Shown here piece by piece: positions 1 to 6,366 of a stretch of DNA of 6,520 nucleotides (position 1 is its first letter; every line of letters starts with the position of its first letter). The notes beneath the pieces were generated by a model, which saw nothing but the letters and a program-made list of their open reading frames with translations, ran no database searches and was not told the DNA's origin. Position numbers and translations under genes: made by a program. This DNA comes from JBBQIY01 sp964618405 (GTDB lineage Bacteria; Verrucomicrobiota; Kiritimatiellia; RFP12; UBA3636). Location: contig CAZUAY010000222.1 of NCBI GenBank assembly GCA_964618405.1, positions 1 through 6,520 on the forward strand, read 5' to 3'.

Positions 1-1
1 C

Positions 2-517
2 CTCTCACTCCTCTCCGCAGATACGGATCTGACCGGAACAGACTTGGGCACACTTACGCTCGCGCCCGGAGTCTATAATTTCGACACCTCGGCGCAACTG
101 ACGGGCAACCTTGTTCTCGACGGTAGCGGCCAGTACGTCTTCCTGATCGGCAGCACGCTGACGACGGCGGCCAACTCTACAATCCAAACGGTCAACGGAG
201 CCAGTTGGATGAACGTCTTCTTCCAAGTCGGAAGTTCCGCTACCTTAGGAGCCGGTACGACGTTCCTCGGAAACATCATTGCCGACACGAGTGTCACCCT
301 TATCACGGGGGCAAACGTGGACGGACACGTGATCAGCCTCGGTGGCGCTGTGACGCTGGACAACAACCATATCATGGTTCCCGAACCATCCTCAACTATG
401 CTCATCATCGCAGGGTTGGCAATGTTAATGACTCGGAACCGCCGCACCGCTCCCTTAAAACATACATCCGCTACCCCGACCCTAAACGACAGAGATGATA
501 ATCCTCGGAATGATTAA
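2..517 (+). CDS. DUF3494 ice-binding-like protein with PEP-CTERM tail (5' partial)
   Basis: The frame is open from the left edge, so the N-terminus is missing; 171 residues are visible and end at TAA 515-517. A TTG at 44 is in frame but is internal, because family sequence (LTGTDLGTLTLAPGVY) already begins before it. The visible part is the C-terminal half of the DUF3494 beta-solenoid: APGVYNF, a hydrophobic YVFLIGSTLTT strand, NVFFQVGSSATLGAGTTF, and a final GHVISLGGAVTLDNN segment. These match the family pattern in order. DUF3494 proteins include ice-binding proteins and many secreted adhesion-like proteins, so ice binding itself is not shown. A PEP-CTERM signal follows: VPEP (PEP codons 380-388), a hydrophobic helix (STMLIIAGLAMLM) and a basic cluster RNRR, implying exosortase-dependent sorting to the envelope. 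Oddly, 23 further mostly polar residues follow RNRR, where such proteins normally stop within a few residues. The family call is firm; function is inferred. Confidence 0.88.
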   Translation, partial: LSLLSADTDLTGTDLGTLTLAPGVYNFDTSAQLTGNLVLDGSGQYVFLIGSTLTTAANSTIQTVNGASWMNVFFQVGSSATLGAGTTFLGNIIADTSVTLITGANVDGHVISLGGAVTLDNNHIMVPEPSSTMLIIAGLAMLMTRNRRTAPLKHTSATPTLNDRDDNPRND

Positions 518-665
518 AACCCACCGCCAGATGTCCGCACGTCTCGGCCACGTGGCTCTCATCGACCACAATCCGCGCCGGGGTGAGAAAATCGAGTTCT
601 CCCCGGTGGAGGCGCAGCGTTATAAGGAGCAAGAACTTAGAAATCAATCACGTATACAAATTTAA
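510..665 (+). pseudogene. IS transposase C-terminal relic (DDE type)
   Basis: A 51-codon frame runs from ATG 510 to TAA 663-665, overlapping the end of the DUF3494 gene by 8 bp in another frame; an in-frame ATG also lies at 495. Residues from about 9 to 41 read SARLGHVALIDHNPRRGEK, then IEFSPVEAQRYKEQ. From memory this resembles a conserved stretch late in DDE transposases of the IS1182/IS4-like group, pattern LGHVPLIDxNPRRGEK...RYKERS, which is normally followed by an ERVN...LKDEFGG segment. Here the similarity stops after RYKEQ, and only LRNQSRIQI precedes the stop. The catalytic domain upstream and the normal C-terminus are both absent, and no inverted terminal repeats were found. It is therefore a dead fragment and not a gene. 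The family assignment rests on recall of the motif without a search; the chance that it is a real small protein is low. Confidence 0.6.
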
Positions 666-681
666 GCGGAGAGGTTCCTCC

Positions 682-3195
682 TTACCGAGATATCAGTCTG
701 GCAAAGTGCTCGACATCATGGAATCCTTCTGCAGTAGGTGAAAGCACGCAGTGGGTACGGACGCCGTCTCGAACACGCTGACGGCCGACATTGAAGAACC
801 AAGGATATGTTTCGCTGGGCTTGTTTCCAGCCATGCCGTTGAGGGCGTCGATATCCGCCTGCGATTCATCCGCCAGCGGGATTCGAATTTCCACCGTCCA
901 AGAATCCTCACCGCGCTGGACCGCCACTTCGGCGTCCGATGTCCAGAGGGTGTTGATCCCCTGTCCACGATCGACATCGAGCATGGCGCCAGCCGGATTG
1001 ACGGCAAATTGGTAATACGAATGGCGATCGGTCTCAATCATGATTTCAATGCAATCCCCGTCCCAGAGTGCCATATCCTCGTTCTTCTCCGTCGCGATGG
1101 CGAGGTTGGCCATGTCGCGGTCGGAGGCGGTGATACCGAGGTACAAGTTGCCCTCCGCCCAAGCGACCTGAACACGGGTTCGGTCTGGAGGCAGATCGTT
1201 GGTTTTTCGAATCTTGAGTTGCCCGGTCCCATTGCCCGTGACTCCCTGCCAGAACGGATCGTCTAACTTCCCGTCGATAACGATTGACCGGTCAGGGCCA
1301 TCCTTCGTGCGATCGGCAGAAAAATCCCGCGCCATGTAGAGAGGCAAGTTTTTCAAGTCGCGGCCGATACGCAATTGATCTCGCAACTTGGTCAGCGGCT
1401 CCAAGTACTCGGTCACCAGCGCAACGCGCTGCGCATAGATATCGTTTTCGGCGGCAGCGGCTTTGGCCTTTGCGGCAGTGCACCATGCGAGGACCTTTTC
1501 GATGCGTTCTGGATCCTTGCGCATAGCCATAAAATCTGTTTCCGAAAACTCAATCAAGGCCTTCATTTCCTCTCGGGCTGGGCCATAATACAGCGTGTAG
1601 TATTCGTCTAAGAGTGCGTCGACATCCAGATTAGCGTCCCACCAGCAGCGTCCGGTCACGTAAAGGTTGAGCCCCGTCACGCCCATGGTGTCGAGTCCCT
1701 TGCCACGATGTACTTCGATGTAATCACCAAGCGAGTGGCCTTTGAGCGCCCGCAAATCATCCGAAATGGCATGAGGCCCGAAAGCAGGGAAATTCTCGAA
1801 GCCCTTGCCGGGAACCGCCCAGCGGTAGTACTCGTACTGCGCCAGAACCTGTCCGCCGACTGGGAACTTGGCCAACCAAGCCTTGCGTAACTGGGCGAGC
1901 TTTTCAATTCGCGAGGGATCGGCGTTGTTATAGCAACGACCCTGTGCCACAAGGACCACGATATTAGAACTCAAAGTCGCGAGCGTTTCAGGCGGCAACA
2001 TATACGTCGTGTACGCCATCGCAATGACTTTACGGTCGGGATGCGATTTGTACAATTCCCGCGCCACGCGATCAACATAGGTCCAGACATAGTCCGAAAA
2101 AGATCCCTCCCATCCGCGTTCCGGTGTTGCGCCGTCTTGGCATCCATCGCACTGACAAATGCTGGTGAAGCCGTCGGTCGGCATGACGGAGATCATCGGA
2201 ACGTTGTAGATATCGAACACCGCGCGGGCGTAAGCAACATTTTCATTTATCAAGCCTTCCGAGGAAAGGCAGGGTTTATACTTCGCACCGTTTTGCCGTT
2301 CGCCTCCGATCAGGGCGTAGTATTCTGGGTGCGCCTTTTTCATGGAATCGCGCTTGATGACGTTGGCGGTGCCGTGTGCCACATAAAGCGGACCCACCGT
2401 GTCAACAGCCATATCAAAACCCATCCGCAATTGCCACTGGAGTTCTTCATTCCACTTAATAGAGAAGCGTCGTCCGTATTGGTAAGGGTATCGCAGAGGG
2501 AAATCCGGACGCACCGTGCGGTCAACCTCGGGCAGCGTGATCGTTTTTAGCTGCGGGATAACTTCGCCTAAAGGATCGGGCAAATACCAGCGGACCCCCA
2601 AGCTATACAGGAATTCACTAACCGCATTGAACGAGCCAAACGTGTCAAACGCCCACAACCCCTTCTCCGCATTAAATTGGCGCAAAAAGGCTTGTCCGCC
2701 GCCGATCAGAGGATTCTCCCAGAGCCCGCCGGTCAACGTATCCCACTCCTCGCGGGCCTGATCCTGACCGGGAACGGTTACTGCAAACGGCTTGCGAGGT
2801 TCGAAAGCACGATCCTGCCCGAGGAGCACCAAATAATCGGGGCCCGAAACCATGCGGAAGGCACCATGGGCAAGTCCTTCGTCTGTGATGCCCAGACGAT
2901 CCGTTTCGGAACTGCGTCCTACGTAGATTCGTACTGAGAGCGAAGAATCAAGTGCTTCCGGAGTCACAATCGGGAGCGTCGCGCCACTGATCCTTTTCAG
3001 GATCGCCTGCAACTCCTCGGCCGCGGGGGAGACCGTCCGTACTGCATCGGCGGCGATGACAATCTGTGCGCGCGGCTGTCCATCTTCTACGATCGAGACC
3101 GCGCCCTGCGCCGTTGCTCCCGCAAGCACCAGAGTCGCTAGAATAGACCCTGTAGCGGCGAAACATTTTAAAAATAGATGCGAATTTGTTCTCAT
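682..3195 (-). CDS. Secreted DUF4838 protein with CBM9-like C-terminal domain
   Basis: Encodes 837 residues. I chose ATG 3193-3195 because it gives a classic signal peptide (basic start MRTNSHLFLK, hydrophobic core ATGSILATLVLAGA, likely cleavage near residues 30-32) and has AAAAGGA 10 nt upstream. The frame stays open 87 codons further, but that part is Arg-rich and runs through the intergenic gap. Residues about 35-150 resemble the GH67 N-terminal/GH20 domain-2-like fold. Residues about 185-225 (FNAVSEFLYSLGVRWYLPD, then GEVIP) and about 230-555 form the DUF4838 region, with a CQCDGC cluster (C347, C349, C352) after SVMPTDGF and a Tyr/Trp-rich segment at 452-520. Residues about 637-837 look like a CBM9/DOMON-like sugar-binding module: IDGKLDDPFWQ, WDGDCIEIMIETD, YYQFAVNP, WTVEIRIPL. 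The family is common in PVC and Bacteroidota polysaccharide loci; enzymatic activity is unproven. A role in extracellular or periplasmic glycan handling is inferred. Confidence 0.92.
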   Translation of the reverse strand: MRTNSHLFLKCFAATGSILATLVLAGATAQGAVSIVEDGQPRAQIVIAADAVRTVSPAAEELQAILKRISGATLPIVTPEALDSSLSVRIYVGRSSETDRLGITDEGLAHGAFRMVSGPDYLVLLGQDRAFEPRKPFAVTVPGQDQAREEWDTLTGGLWENPLIGGGQAFLRQFNAEKGLWAFDTFGSFNAVSEFLYSLGVRWYLPDPLGEVIPQLKTITLPEVDRTVRPDFPLRYPYQYGRRFSIKWNEELQWQLRMGFDMAVDTVGPLYVAHGTANVIKRDSMKKAHPEYYALIGGERQNGAKYKPCLSSEGLINENVAYARAVFDIYNVPMISVMPTDGFTSICQCDGCQDGATPERGWEGSFSDYVWTYVDRVARELYKSHPDRKVIAMAYTTYMLPPETLATLSSNIVVLVAQGRCYNNADPSRIEKLAQLRKAWLAKFPVGGQVLAQYEYYRWAVPGKGFENFPAFGPHAISDDLRALKGHSLGDYIEVHRGKGLDTMGVTGLNLYVTGRCWWDANLDVDALLDEYYTLYYGPAREEMKALIEFSETDFMAMRKDPERIEKVLAWCTAAKAKAAAAENDIYAQRVALVTEYLEPLTKLRDQLRIGRDLKNLPLYMARDFSADRTKDGPDRSIVIDGKLDDPFWQGVTGNGTGQLKIRKTNDLPPDRTRVQVAWAEGNLYLGITASDRDMANLAIATEKNEDMALWDGDCIEIMIETDRHSYYQFAVNPAGAMLDVDRGQGINTLWTSDAEVAVQRGEDSWTVEIRIPLADESQADIDALNGMAGNKPSETYPWFFNVGRQRVRDGVRTHCVLSPTAEGFHDVEHFARLISR

Positions 3196-3205
3196 GCGTT
3201 GCGAA

Positions 3206-3212
3206 TCCTTTT
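3206..3212 (-). promoter_or_regulatory. Ribosome binding site of the DUF4838 gene
   Basis: On the minus strand AAAAGGA is followed by 10 nt and then ATG 3195. It supports this start over the longer open frame, whose first codon at 3456 would lie inside the preceding beta-helix gene. Confidence 0.7.
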
Positions 3213-3223
3213 GCTGTTGGCGT

Positions 3224-3254
3224 CGCGGGATCTGCCCGTTCCGCGTTTTTTTTT
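3224..3254 (+). terminator. Intrinsic-terminator-like hairpin with T9, facing right (antisense to both neighbours)
   Basis: On the plus strand CGCGG (3224-3228) and CCGCG (3241-3245) form a perfect 5-bp stem, followed immediately by nine T (3246-3254). An alternative inner stem is CGGG (3226-3229) with CCCG (3235-3238). The geometry is that of a rho-independent terminator, but for rightward transcription, while both flanking genes run leftward. On the leftward transcript the same bases give an A9 run followed by the hairpin in the DUF4838 leader, which is not terminator geometry. The structure is seen in the sequence; its function is inferred. Confidence 0.45.
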
Positions 3255-3311
3255 GTAAATCTTGTCCGAGTCTCGAGTCCCTAACTCCTGGCCCATGGCC
3301 AATGGCATCTG

Positions 3312-4634
3312 TTATCGGATCTGCAGAAGCGTTCCGAGTTCGTGGCGTTCGAAGCATCCCAAATCTACAATCCCGGAAATGGCGTCCACCCGTCGCTCCC
3401 CAACCAAATCGCGCGCCCCAGCCATCCAAGGCAGGGTCAGTCCGGCATTCACGCAAGGCGAAGCGGAACTCAGACGGTAATCGCCGCCGTCAAAGTTTAT
3501 AAAAGCGAGATCGGCTTCGATGAGCGCGGTTCCCGGCAGATCATTCGTCGGCGATACGCAGACATGGGACAAGTACGACGCATCGCGATCTGCATCGTTG
3601 TAGAAGCTGAGATTCAGATCCGATGCGTTGCGCTGAACGATGCTGTTCGTCACAACCAATTTTGATGCCCGGATATAGATCCCCGAGCCCACGTTGCTGC
3701 TGGCGGAGCTACGGTTGCTCGTGATGGTGCTGTTCTCAATATGGAGAAGTGCGGCACTATAACTATAAAACGCGCCGCCTGCCGACTTGCTGGTGTTGCC
3801 GTAGACGAGACAATTGCGCATCGTGAAGGGAGCCGAGCTACTGGCATGGTAGAGTCCGCCTCCGGAGCCTTTTGTGGCCTGTATCGCCTGATTATTGCGG
3901 ATTGTACAGGCTTCAAGCGTCATCTGGGCGTGCGGATCCCAGTACACGCCGCCGCCGCGGTCTGCGCGATTATCTTCGACAACGCAGTTGACGAGTTCCA
4001 CAGGCTTGAAATACATCCGCACGCGCAAGCCCCCGCCGCCGTATCCGGCTGTTGTGTTCCCACGCAGTACGCTGTTTGAAAGGGTTAAAGAAAAATATCC
4101 GGTCGTCCAGTAAGCGTATACGCCGCCACCGCCACTGTTATTGTCGGCGGAGCCAACCGCTTCGCAGTCTCGGATCACGCAGTGATCCACAACGCCAGCC
4201 CAAGTTCCTGCCGAGCCTCCGAATAAAATGCCCCCGCCATTATTGGTGGTGCTCCCGCGGGCAACCGTCAGGTTGCGGAAAATGTATGGCGTGGTCGACG
4301 CACCGGGTGCCTCGATGGCAATCCCACGGTACAGGTCTTCGCCATCAATAATGACGTCCTCCGGTTCAGTGCCGATACCCTGGAGCGTCAACGGTTTGTT
4401 GAGGTAAACCACATTGAGCCCGAGGTAATTCGTAGGATTCGACGGCACCGTATAGATCCCTGGGCCGATCCAGACCGTGTCGCCCTCGGCCGCCGCAGTC
4501 ACGGCATCCTGGATGTTGCTGGCAGCGTTACCCCAACTGTCATAGGGCGGCGTGTCCGTGTTTAATCCATTACGTGCAACGTAAAAATCAGCTTGCAGGC
4601 TCCCAACAAATGCCATGAACGCGCCTGCGGACAC
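3312..4634 (-). CDS. Exported right-handed beta-helix protein, choice-of-anchor-Q-like C-terminus
   Basis: Encodes 440 residues from GTG 4634; ATG 4616 is an alternative. The N-terminus has a hydrophobic stretch (AGAFMAFVGSLQA) before DFYVARNG, consistent with a signal peptide cut near residue 15. Residues 37-60 (SNIQDAVTAAAEGDTVWIGPG) are the typical entry to a pectate-lyase-like parallel beta-helix. At least seven coils follow, each with a Gly-rich GGG-aromatic/aliphatic turn (near 132, 168, 199, 227, 257, 285 and 316) and a strand ending in Asn or Asp (CVIRDC, SVLRGN, CVVEDN, CTIRNN, CLVYGN, STITSN, SIVQRN). The end (DYRLSSASPCVNAG, then VDLGCFE) matches the closing motif of choice-of-anchor-Q proteins. 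Such proteins are surface or secreted; no lyase active site can be assigned. The gene starts 34 nt after the reductase gene and may share its transcript. The fold is confident; the start codon and substrate are not. Confidence 0.88.
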   Translation of the reverse strand: MSAGAFMAFVGSLQADFYVARNGLNTDTPPYDSWGNAASNIQDAVTAAAEGDTVWIGPGIYTVPSNPTNYLGLNVVYLNKPLTLQGIGTEPEDVIIDGEDLYRGIAIEAPGASTTPYIFRNLTVARGSTTNNGGGILFGGSAGTWAGVVDHCVIRDCEAVGSADNNSGGGGVYAYWTTGYFSLTLSNSVLRGNTTAGYGGGGLRVRMYFKPVELVNCVVEDNRADRGGGVYWDPHAQMTLEACTIRNNQAIQATKGSGGGLYHASSSAPFTMRNCLVYGNTSKSAGGAFYSYSAALLHIENSTITSNRSSASSNVGSGIYIRASKLVVTNSIVQRNASDLNLSFYNDADRDASYLSHVCVSPTNDLPGTALIEADLAFINFDGGDYRLSSASPCVNAGLTLPWMAGARDLVGERRVDAISGIVDLGCFERHELGTLLQIR

Positions 4635-4639
4635 AAAAA

Positions 4640-4677
4640 TCCTGATCGTTCGACTGTTAACTTTCTTTTTAACTCCT
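4640..4677 (-). promoter_or_regulatory. Two candidate ribosome binding sites before the beta-helix gene
   Basis: On the minus strand AGGA (4643-4640) lies 5 nt before GTG 4634. A stronger AGGAG (4677-4673) lies within the last two sense codons of the reductase gene, but no ATG, GTG or TTG in the beta-helix frame follows it at usual spacing. The frame between the two sites is open and encodes VKKKVNSRTIRIF, back to TAA 4685-4683. Which site is used is undecided. Confidence 0.45.
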
Positions 4678-5559
4678 GTTGCTTATTTTCTGGCTTGCCT
4701 TTTCGTAACGAAGAAAGAGATGATTCGTACTTTTTTTGAGACTCATGAGTTTCATCCATGGGGCCGTCTCCGGCATGAAATATTCGCTCCCAACAAAGCT
4801 GGGTCTTTGCCCAGCCTCGCCCCGGCCAACAAGCTGCGGTGCAATCGTCAAAAATTGGGTGTCGATCAAGTTGGCTTTAAGAAATTGACCGAAGATCTCA
4901 GGCCCACCTTCGTGGAGGAGAAGGCGCACCCCAAATTCTTTAAAAAGAATTCGTAGAACTTCCGCCGGTGTTGTGGTGTCTGCTTCTCCGGTTGAACGCA
5001 CAAGCGCCGTCGTGAACTTGTCCGCTGACGCTGAGGCCAATCGCGCCGCGCCAGTATTGGATGTAATGACGACTACGGAAACCTTTTTAGAGTGGAACGT
5101 GGGGTCATCAAGATTGAGGTTGCCACTCGCTGTCAGAATGACCTTAAGTGGGGCGGGAGATTTGCCCAGTTTTTCCCTGAGTTTTGCATAGAGAGGCTTC
5201 GCTTCGGGATAAATGGCGAGGGGAGGTCGCACGTTACTCGACGTGTCACGAAACGTACCCGAACCGATGAGCACAGCATCACTTGCTGCCCGCAGGAGGC
5301 CCATAAGAAAGTGATCCTCGGCGCTACCGCCACTAATCGGGTCGCCACCCGACTGACCCGGTATCTTATACGAAACGACGCCGTCCAGCGTTTCCACGAA
5401 GTTACTGATCACGTATGGCCGATCGCTCGGATATGCCGGAAAGGCTAGATTCCCATCGTATAAGCGCTGGAGTTCGGGCGTCAAAATCCCCTCTTGTTCT
5501 ACGCTCCGCTCGTAAAGGGTTTCTATTTTAATCAGACACCTCCCCTGCTGATTGGTCAT
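4669..5559 (-). CDS. RibD C-terminal domain / dihydrofolate-reductase-family pyrimidine reductase
   Basis: Encodes 296 residues from ATG 5559, ending at TAA 4669. It has the RibD C-terminal (DHFR-like) fold signatures in order: NFVETLDGVVSY at 53-64, LRAASDAVLIGSGTFR at 89-104, a central Rossmann-like part with VILTASGNLNLDDP at 140-153, LLHEGGPEIFGQFL at 214-227 and FLTIAPQLVGRG at 236-247. Family members use NAD(P)H, and RibD itself reduces the ribosylamino-pyrimidine of riboflavin synthesis. The zinc deaminase domain of bifunctional RibD is absent, and the N-terminal 45 residues (ETLYE...LQRLYDGNLAFP) match the stand-alone pyrimidine-reductase subgroup. No other rib gene is in view, so it may act on another substrate. 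It is cytoplasmic, with no signal peptide. It lies 83 nt after the kinase gene and 34 nt before the beta-helix gene, on the same strand. Confidence 0.9.
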   Translation of the reverse strand: MTNQQGRCLIKIETLYERSVEQEGILTPELQRLYDGNLAFPAYPSDRPYVISNFVETLDGVVSYKIPGQSGGDPISGGSAEDHFLMGLLRAASDAVLIGSGTFRDTSSNVRPPLAIYPEAKPLYAKLREKLGKSPAPLKVILTASGNLNLDDPTFHSKKVSVVVITSNTGAARLASASADKFTTALVRSTGEADTTTPAEVLRILFKEFGVRLLLHEGGPEIFGQFLKANLIDTQFLTIAPQLVGRGEAGQRPSFVGSEYFMPETAPWMKLMSLKKSTNHLFLRYEKASQKISNRS

Positions 5560-5570
5560 TCATTTTACTT

Positions 5571-5576
5571 CTCCTT
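5571..5576 (-). promoter_or_regulatory. Ribosome binding site of the reductase gene, shared by two ATGs
   Basis: AAGGAG on the minus strand lies 7 nt before an ATG at 5563 and 11 nt before the reductase ATG at 5559. The first ATG is out of frame and opens an 11-codon peptide (MNDQSAGEVSD) that stops at 5530-5528, inside the reductase gene. The better-spaced ATG is therefore not the reductase start, which could lower initiation there. Confidence 0.6.
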
Positions 5577-5613
5577 TTGAAAATTCTACACAGAAGCCCA
5601 AAACGCCAGAATA

Positions 5614-5640
5614 CACTGTTTTACAAGGACTTGTCCAGTG
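5614..5640 (-). other. Compound hairpin just after the kinase gene
   Basis: CACTG (5614-5618) pairs with CAGTG (5636-5640), and inside it ACAA (5623-5626) pairs with TTGT (5631-5634) around a GGAC loop, with a 4/1 bulge between the stems. It begins 2 nt beyond the kinase stop codon. No clear T-run follows on the minus strand, so it is not a convincing terminator; it could be a 3' processing or attenuation structure between the kinase and reductase genes. Confidence 0.3.
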
Positions 5641-5642
5641 GC

Positions 5643-6344
5643 TTAACTGTGAGTTCGCTTCCGCGATGCCTGTCGGCCGAGAAGGTTGTGCAACGGATAT
5701 CCTTTCAGCACCCAAAAACGCCTCAGTGATGCCATGCGTTGTATCGCTTCCCTGCCCTGGGGCGTCATCGTCTCAGGGCTCAACTTATCCCAATACTTGT
5801 AAACACCTGAGAGATCAACAATGCATAAGAGGCGACGAAAACGCGAAGGGAGTCCCTTCATCGATACAGCCGATTGAAAGTCAATTAACGCAGGGCTACC
5901 ATCCGAAGTAATCAAGATATTGTTTTTGTTACGTAAGTCCAGATGAGCAATCCCCTTCTCATGCATCTTGGTTACAAGCGCTTCGAGAGCGGTAAAGTAA
6001 GGTTCTCCCACCTGCTCTTTCCCAAAGAGAGCTTCATGGAGCGTAACCCCAGGGATATAAGGATAGGCTAGCGCCCATTTCCCCCAGGACAGGATTGGCT
6101 CTGGAATGCCGTCTAGCCCCTGAAGGTGACGCAATGCGCGTTTTTCCCTCCACAGCAAGAGGCGAGCAGTCGTATGCCGAACGAACCAGTTGCACGGACT
6201 AAAATCTTTCACAACCCACTCCCGGCCTCCTTCGTCCTTGGCCTTGAAGACGTAGGCATTACTCCAACGCTTCGACGAGTAGGGGGCAAAAACCTCTACC
6301 GGATCACCCTCAAGCTTAACATTACTCTGTGGGTCAGTGCTCAT
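5643..6344 (-). CDS. Small protein-kinase-fold phosphotransferase (Kdo/InaA/RIO-like)
   Basis: Encodes 233 residues from ATG 6344 to TAA 5643. I prefer this ATG over the in-frame TTG at 6383 because AAAGG lies 7 nt upstream of it, while the TTG overlaps the -10 box of the promoter and would not be in the transcript. Kinase motifs are visible: a candidate ATP-binding Lys in WVVKDF (K46), a candidate helix-C Glu in LLWRE (E67), the catalytic loop HLDLRNKN (H134, D136, N141) and IDFQSA, with D155 as the metal-binding Asp in place of DFG. The fold is compact, without the long C-lobe of Ser/Thr kinases, as in LPS (Kdo/heptose) kinases, InaA and RIO/Bud32-like proteins. The C-terminus is basic (RQASRKRTHS). 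It is cytoplasmic, with no membrane segment. The substrate cannot be read from the sequence; sugar or lipopolysaccharide core phosphorylation is plausible, protein phosphorylation less so. Confidence 0.85.
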   Translation of the reverse strand: MSTDPQSNVKLEGDPVEVFAPYSSKRWSNAYVFKAKDEGGREWVVKDFSPCNWFVRHTTARLLLWREKRALRHLQGLDGIPEPILSWGKWALAYPYIPGVTLHEALFGKEQVGEPYFTALEALVTKMHEKGIAHLDLRNKNNILITSDGSPALIDFQSAVSMKGLPSRFRRLLCIVDLSGVYKYWDKLSPETMTPQGREAIQRMASLRRFWVLKGYPLHNLLGRQASRKRTHS

Positions 6345-6351
6345 GAAACCG

Positions 6352-6356
6352 CCTTT
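6352..6356 (-). promoter_or_regulatory. Ribosome binding site of the kinase gene
   Basis: AAAGG on the minus strand, 7 nt before ATG 6344. Together with the promoter position it fixes the start at 6344. Confidence 0.6.
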
Positions 6357-6366
6357 AGTGTAAAAT

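Noticed and set aside
73..447. Leftward 124-codon frame opposite the DUF3494 gene
   Set aside because: The other strand encodes clear DUF3494 and PEP-CTERM motifs; this is a shadow.
668..681. Possible terminator GGAGAGGTTCCTCC after the DUF4838 stop
   Set aside because: Only about 4 bp of stem and no T-run on the minus strand; too weak to call.
2041..2550. Rightward 169-codon frame inside the DUF4838 gene
   Set aside because: Antisense to a well-supported conserved protein, no recognisable domain; a shadow frame. The same holds for the 171-codon frame at 751-1266.
3196..3456. 87-codon upstream extension of the DUF4838 frame
   Set aside because: It is Arg-rich, runs through the intergenic gap and into the beta-helix gene, and would bury the signal peptide; ATG 3195 has its own ribosome binding site.
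3940..4260. Recurrent CCGCC-rich tracts resembling DNA repeats
   Set aside because: They are the reverse complements of Gly codons in the GGG turns of the beta-helix, so protein repeats explain them.
5583..5588. TAGAAT as a -10 box for the reductase gene
   Set aside because: No reasonable -35 at 16-18 bp, and the predicted transcript start would fall on the ribosome binding site.
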